Positions 58,157-64,000 of a DNA stretch of 64,000 bases are shown here, piece after piece. The notes below the pieces were generated by a model. The model did no database searches and had not been told where the DNA came from. It saw only the letters and a list, made by a program, of their open reading frames with translations. The stretch is from Sepiola atlantica. Lineage: Eukaryota; Mollusca; Cephalopoda; Sepiida; Sepiolidae. The stretch is taken from NCBI GenBank assembly GCA_963556195.1, contig OY744517.1:87001714-87065713 (forward strand). Direction: 5' to 3'. Made by a program: the position numbers and the translations under genes. Within the stretch, counting starts at the first letter, position 1. Each line of letters starts with the position of its first letter.

Positions 58157-59394
58157 AGTCTGTCCAGTTGGCAAAATGTCCGTTGACAAACTGTCTGGTG
58201 ACGAGAGATTTAAAGATGGAAAAAGAGATTCTATAGAATCCCTTTCACTTAGGGATGTTGGCAACCTCCACATGGTCCCTCCTGCAAGAATGCGAACAAC
58301 AGAATTAATCCGGCCAACAAAGTTGTACCATGCTGGCTCATACGGATTTACTTACTACTCAAACCTGTTGCGTCCATAAAGCAAACACAAGAGACAGTTC
58401 ACTCACATAGAAACTTTTATACCAATCCACACTCAACTCTCAATAAATGGTATATTCTAACTACTGTATTATTTTGATTTACTTGTTATCTTGAGCACTT
58501 GCATTTATTTATTTGCTTGTCATTCAATGTACAAGGCCTACAACACTTCTAAGATGCCTAGATATTTGTAGTTTCGTATTCATTAAGTTTTTTTTTGTTG
58601 TCGTGCTTTTTCTTCTGTTTTACTGCACTCTGTAGAGTTCACTTTTGTAGCTGATTTGCCAGTCGAAATCAACCTCTCTCTGTTTTGTTATATGGATTTT
58701 TTTAGTCTTTTATCTCTAAATGAGTTGACAACTAAGTTCCAGCCGTTTTTTTTTTTGTTTTTAAATTTTAGAATCTATTGTGTCTTAAAATTTTGGAATC
58801 TTTTTTTCTCGCAAATTCTTTTCTTTTTTTTTTTTTGAGAATTCTATTTTCTTTTTCTCAAGTTAATTTCTCTTTATTTTCAGATCATTAAAATGGAATG
58901 TCAAGTTAATAAAAATGTACATTTTACTTTTATTTTTTTTTTTTACTTTTTTGACTTCTACCAACAAGGTATTAAAATCTGATTGAACATCGGAAAGAAA
59001 TTGTAAACAAAAAGGGACAATTGATTGATTGACTAATTAGTTATCATTTTATTGAACCTTTTTAATTCCAATTAAAAAAAAAACTCTGCAGGAACTTAGT
59101 TGCTAACCCAATACAGAGAGTTTGTCAAGATCATCATCAGATTAAGTGTCTTGTTCCTATTCATTAATTTTCTGGTTCTTTGATTCAGGTAACTAAGTTC
59201 TTCTTTCCTTCAGTTTCTGAGAGGTCCTGCCCAAGTATATATGGCTTTTATTAGGTTTCGGCTATATAACGTTATATCTCAGATATTATCTTTTAATTAT
59301 CTCTTTCATCTTTACCTGTTTAATGCTATTCGCTTAAAAAGTTACCATATTCGTCAAGTCATCTTATGACTTCATGAGTAGGTAACTCTATACC
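58157..59394. other. Non-coding, T-rich stretch
   Basis: A 67-codon frame at 58176-58379 is unassigned. Poly-T tracts at about 58730-58840. Nothing else recognised. Confidence 0.45.
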
Positions 59395-59640
59395 TGTTAA
59401 CGGCCCATTTCGCATTAATAGTAAGAGGGTTTGATAATAGGCCGGGAGACCAGGGTTCAATCCTCAGTAGTGTCATACCAAAGACTCAATAAAATGGTAC
59501 TTGATGCCTCCTTGCTAAACACTCAGCATTATAAGGTGAAGGATCAAGGGTAAGTGAAATAATCCTGGGAAAGGGGTAGCACCCTCCCCTACACCTTGGT
59601 GTAGTAGCTAATAAAAAAAGGAGCCTTCGGGTCGCCCTTG
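59395..59640 (+). repeat. tRNA-derived SINE
   Basis: The tRNA-like head has B-box-like GGGTTCAATCC (59454-59464). The body has ACCAAAGACTCAATAAAATGG and CTTGCTAAACACTCAGC, a layout common in SINEs of marine invertebrates as I recall. CACCTTGGTGTAG forms a small hairpin. Confidence 0.65.
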
Positions 59641-61298
59641 GCTATGGTCGACCACTTTACTTTTACTTATACTTTCCGTTATTTCGAGTTTTCTCTTCGT
59701 CATCAGAAGTAGTAGCCATTTTTCTATTCTGAATAACATGTCGATTCTAGTTCTGATTAATAGTCTTTCTAGTTCCTTTTTGTGTTTTTTTGTTAAAAAT
59801 TTCATGTCATCTAATTATAAGATTATTTATCTTTTCCTTTGTTTCTGTAAATCTACTGCATTGCATCTCCTGGGTATGTCGACAAGTGACGTCATCACTA
59901 TGCTAAACTGTAGTAAAGATTGATAATCTCTCTGGAAAATGCCTCTCTGTATTCTAATCTTTTCAGTTGTTGTTCACCAACTGTCAGTTCAAGTCTCCAT
60001 TTTTCCATTGCTTTCTTCATGAAGTTTATAATTTACTCTGTTATTATCAGAGTAAAATAAATAACTAGCGAAACTTGAGGAAATTCCAAAGTACTTTTTA
60101 CATTAATCTTTATCATTTAACAGCAATAATAATTATTAGTAATAAAAACAATAATATGTTTATATTCAGTTATCTATATCAGTGTGTGTGGGGGGGGGGG
60201 ATTGTGTCGTATGTTTACTTTCAGTTGATTCATGCTATGTGTATGTTCTTTTTTTCTTTTTTTTTTACTTCTTCCAGTATTTTGTGGGCGATACATAATA
60301 GATCATTTATCCCTTGAGTTAATTTCCAGCATTGGTCTGTAGCTATTAAGGGAGTAAGGAAAAAGCGAAGGCATGAGTCCTATCCTCTCACTGTACCCGG
60401 CATTGTATCTCCTGAGTATGTCGATGAGTGACGTGACTGCAGTGGAGATTATTTGTTTGTCATGGAAATTACAAGATCTGCAGTATGTTTATGTGAAATC
60501 AAGCAAAATTGTACAAATAACTCATCTCCCAAGCTTTGTGACCAATCTTTGTTTTATGTTTCTGAAATTTTTAGATGAGGATTGATAATTTGTATAACTT
60601 TCTTCAGGTGTAAAGTAAAAAGACTCCCGGGGAAAGCCAGATAGGTACAGCTAGTGTAAGATATTTTGTGTGTCTTTACTAGTAATAATTGCTAAGCATT
60701 TGGTAATCAGATGTATAGTTATAAATTAGAAAAAAGATTTCCTCATTATTTCCTACAATTTTGCACCAAAGGATTCATCTTTATTTAATTGGTGTGCACC
60801 TATACTTCTGATGCACCAGTTCTGGACACTGCCGAACTGTTCCCCTTCGTTTTACCTATAAGGAGCAGAGAGAGTATCGAGAATTTATCACGGCTGGACG
60901 TCTCCCACAAAGGTCCTTCCGAATGGAGAATGTCTGGGTTCTCCAAATATCTATATTCACAGACAATATTCAGTCAGACCTGTGCACGAACTGGTATAGT
61001 GGACAAGAGGGAAAGGAACGGGAGTTACAGGTGCAAGCCTTTTGCCCAAATATATGTTATGTCATGTTATGTTAAAAAGTAAAGTACAAACTAATGTCAT
61101 TTATGTTTTGTATAATGTTACGTTACTGTTCTTTATGGATGTAAATAAATATGTAAATCATACTTCGTCTATTATTCGTTCTGATGATAGATATGTTTAG
61201 AATATATGTTTAATACATGGGCTGTGAAATAAAATAATTTATATCCTAACAGGTACATAGAAAAAGGGGAATTTCTAAGATGGTATTTACATGCTTTC
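59641..61298. other. Non-coding stretch
   Basis: TTGCATCTCCTGGGTATGTC (about 59862) has a diverged direct copy at about 60403. A 97-codon frame at 60789-61082 has no motif. A degenerate CTGATGACGAAGAG...ACTCGAAAT on the minus strand near 59685-59716 recalls hammerhead-like ends. Confidence 0.4.
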
Positions 61299-61600
61299 CA
61301 TTATAGCAAGATGTGACAACAGAGTTGGAAAGGGGAGAATACCAGCTTCTCCTAGGGGTCACTCTAGCTGCGTACAAAAATAGCGAATAACGGACCCGTC
61401 AACATTCGCCGGTAGGGGTATCTCAAGTGACCGGCAATAAACCAACCACTTTCCTGAAGCAGGAGGTAATGCCTGGGATGGCAAACCTCCTAGCTCCGAC
61501 CTGAACCATACCTCATTCTTAACTAAGAAGGGTCTGTGCCTGTCAAGTAAGCCCCAAGTTGCCAAAATTATGTCAAAATGATGCAATAGGGAGCTTGCTT
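61299..61600 (+). repeat. SINE-like dispersed repeat, copy E
   Basis: Diverged: CAAGATGTGACAACAGAG, ACATTCGCCGGTAGGGG and GCAATAAACCAACC match the shared core. Confidence 0.6.
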
Positions 61601-61601
61601 C

Positions 61602-61602
61602 A

Positions 61603-61659
<57 letters not shown>
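61602..61659. repeat. (ATT)n microsatellite
   Basis: About 19 copies. It is probably the 3' tail of the minus-strand LINE at 61690. Confidence 0.95.
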
Positions 61660-61660
<1 letters not shown>

Positions 61661-61689
61661 TGTTGTTGTTTGTTATGCCTGCTTGGGCA

Positions 61690-62130
61690 TCTCCCCTTTA
61701 ACTATCTTCTCAATTCAACTGTTTTAAAATAAAATTAAACTCTTAGTACAGTATCGATATCAAGATCAAATTCTGTTAAATATTTGATTTGATAACTCCC
61801 AAAAGTTCCCCATCAATTTCTCCCTCCTACCACTTTCTCGTAATTCATCCAACCTCATCTTAAACTGATCCCCACTATAGCTGTTCTTACTTATATCTGG
61901 CAACTTATTCCAAAAACATATTACTCAATGAGCACAAAATAATAACTGGTTGACAGATCTAATTTTTGAAAACTGCCTTGACAATAACCTTCCAGATTTA
62001 GGAGAAATACTAAAAGAATAACCAGCATAGTTAGAAATGCTATTAATTATCTTGAAAGTTTCAATCATATCACCTCTCATTCTTCTGGAATGGAAACAGC
62101 TGCCGGATTCTCAGCTAAACTGAAAGATTT
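61690..62130 (-). pseudogene. CR1/L2-like LINE ORF2 C-terminal remnant
   Basis: The minus strand reads RRMRGDMIETFKIINSISNY, then FSKIRSVNQLLFCAH, a stop, and VICFWNKLPDISKNSYSGDQ followed by FKMRLDEL. The R..RGD.I..FKI and WN.LP motifs are characteristic of CR1/L2/Rex-type LINE C-termini. The 3' end leads into (ATT)n, read as (AAT)n in the sense direction, a tail typical of such LINEs. Confidence 0.75.
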
Positions 62131-62387
62131 CTTCTTGTTTCAAACCATAGTAACTATTACACAGAGACTGTCAATGGGACTCAACATTAAAAGAAAATAT
62201 CGTTAATTCCCACTTGATGGATTAGCGTTACTTGCATCCCTGCACAACGTGAATGCACATCAAAAGTGATTCCTTTACAGATAATTACTGGTCAGTATAA
62301 AATGGACCCTTTTTTCTATTCATGCATTTATCTGAAGCTAACATTATATACAATGTATTTATATTGTTTATATATATATATATTTAA
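62131..62387. other. Non-coding spacer
   Basis: Nothing recognised. Confidence 0.4.
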
Positions 62388-64000
62388 TTTAATAACCTGT
62401 CTACTTTATCTGCTGTAAAATGATTAAAACATAATAGCCTGTCTACATTATCTGCAGTAACATTATTAAAACATAATAGCCTGTCTACGTTATCTGCTGC
62501 AAAATAATTAACACATAATAGGCTGTCTACTTTATCTGCTGTAAAATTATTAAAACATAATAGCATGTCTACTTTATCTGCTGTAAAATTATTAAAACAT
62601 GATAGCTTATCTACTTAAAGTGCTGTAAAATTATTAAAACACAATAGCCTGTCTACTTTATCTGCTGTAAAATTATTAAAACATAATAGCCTGTCTACTT
62701 TATCTGCTGTAAAATTATTAATAAATAATAGCCTGTCTACTTTATCTGCTGTAAAATTATTAAAACATAATTGCCTGTCTACTTTATCTGCTGTAACATT
62801 ATAAAAACATGATAGCTTATCTACTTTATCTGCTGTAACATTATTAAAACATAAGAGCCTGTCTACTTTATCTGCTGTAAAATTATTAAAACATAATAGG
62901 TTGTCTACTTTATCTGCAGTAAAATTATTAAAACATAATAGCCTGTCTACTTTCTCTGCTGTAAAATTATTAAAACATAATAGCCTGTCTACTTTATCTG
63001 CTGTAAAATTATTAAAACATAATAGCCTCTCTACTTTATCTGCTGTAAAATTATTAAAACATAATAGCCTGTCTACTTTATCTCCTGTAACATTATTGAA
63101 ACATAATAGCCTGTCTACTTTATCTACTGTGAAATTACTAAAAATTGATAGCTTATCTACTTTATCTGCTGTAAAATTATCAAAACATAATAGCCTGTCT
63201 TCTTTATCTACTGTAAAATTATTAAAACATAATAGCCTGTCTACTTTATCTCCTGTAACATTATTGAAACATAATAGCCTGTCTACTTTATCTATTGTGA
63301 AATTACTAAAAATTGATAGCTTATCTACTTTATCTGCTGTAAAATGATTAAAACATAATAGCCTGTCTGTTTTATCTGTGTAAAATTATTCAAATATCTA
63401 AGCCTGTCTACTTTATCTGCTGTAAAATTATCAAAACGTAATAGCCTGTCTGTTTAATCTGCTGTAAAATTATTAAAACATAATAGCCTGTCTACTTTAT
63501 CTGCTGTGAAATTATCAAAAAATAATAGCCTGTCTACTTTATCTGCTGTAAAATTATCAAAACATAATAGCCTGTCTAATTTATCTGCTGTAAAAGTATG
63601 AAAATATAATTACCTGTCTACTTTATCTGCTGTAAAATTATTAAAACATTATTGCGTGTCTATTTATCTGCTGTAAAATTATTAAAACATGATAGCTTAT
63701 CTACTTTATGTGCTGTAACATTATTAAAACATAATAGCCTGTCTACTTTATCTGCTGTAAAATAATATAGACATAATATGGTGTCTTCTTTATCTGCTGT
63801 AAAATTATTAAAACATAATAGCCTGTCTACTTTATTTGCTGTAAAATGATTAAAATATAATATCCTGTCTACTTTATCTGCTGTAAAATTAAAAAAACAT
63901 AACAGCCTGTCTACTTTATCTGCTGTAACATTATTAAAACATAATAGCCTATCTACTTTATCTGCTATACAATTATTAAAACCTAATAGCCTGTCTAATT
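62388..64000. repeat. 42-bp satellite, about 38 copies, runs off the window
   Basis: Unit AATAGCCTGTCTACTTTATC plus TGCTGTAAAATTATTAAAACAT. Positional variants include AACATTATT and a shorter GAAATTACTAAAAATTGATAG unit at 63130 and 63299 (169 bp apart), which hints at a four-unit higher-order period. 42 is a multiple of three, so part (62901-63347) stays open as repeats of SLSTLSAVKLLKHN. No gene is inferred. Confidence 0.93.

Noticed and set aside
60789..61082. 97-codon frame as a host gene exon
   Set aside because: There is no recognisable domain and the surroundings are repeat-rich; length is compatible with chance.

Overview
The window looks like intergenic, repeat-dominated DNA from an animal, most probably a coleoid cephalopod such as an octopus. 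Support for that: it is AT-rich, with many long (TA)n and (CT)n(TA)n tracts. tRNA-derived SINEs, RTE/CR1/Jockey-like LINE debris, a Penelope-like GIY-YIG fragment and Ty3/gypsy LTR elements are packed together. I found no bona fide host protein-coding gene, rRNA or functional tRNA. Apart from one internally deleted gypsy polyprotein, the long open frames come from tandem repeats. The species assignment is an inference from repeat style.

Layout. 1-3.1 kb: a fold-back element with two 233-bp inverted arms, carrying a solo LTR. 3.4-6.5 kb: a non-autonomous LTR element on the minus strand (TSD AGGG, tRNA-Trp-type primer site). 7.5-8.8 kb: SINEs and simple repeats. 9.4-12.85 kb: two abutting tandem arrays (29 bp, then 107 bp). 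13.6-21.9 kb: a gypsy element on the minus strand (TSD ATCAC), split by a young 4.9-kb non-coding LTR element (TSD CATG) with apparently identical 1,207-bp LTRs. 22-25 kb: dispersed repeats, one split by a 425-bp insertion with a 15-bp TSD. 25.3-25.7 kb: a partial dimer of a 282-bp tRNA-like unit carrying two complete hammerhead ribozyme motifs. 26.5 kb: a solo LTR. 27.7 and 29.6-30.3 kb: minisatellites. 31-34 kb: Penelope-like debris and microsatellites. 35.5-36.8 kb: a solo LTR. 38-39.7 kb: LINE debris. 42-44.5 kb: a truncated LTR and a long terminal-inverted-repeat element with a second hammerhead-like core. 45.7-46.4 kb: a solo LTR. 47-48.9 kb: a MITE and a SINE bracketed by 206-bp direct repeats. 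49.6-52 kb: two LINE reverse-transcriptase remnants. 52.5-55.5 kb: a 24-bp satellite of about 126 copies, nearly free of stops on both strands. 56-58 kb: an integrase scrap and Penelope-like ends. 59-62.1 kb: SINEs and a CR1-like LINE end. 62.4-64 kb: a 42-bp satellite running off the window.

There is no operon-like logic. The record is one of successive transposition. The most interesting signals are the self-cleaving-RNA motifs, a natural self-inactivating LTR arrangement, the nested LTR elements with exact target duplications, and the higher-order structure of several tandem arrays.
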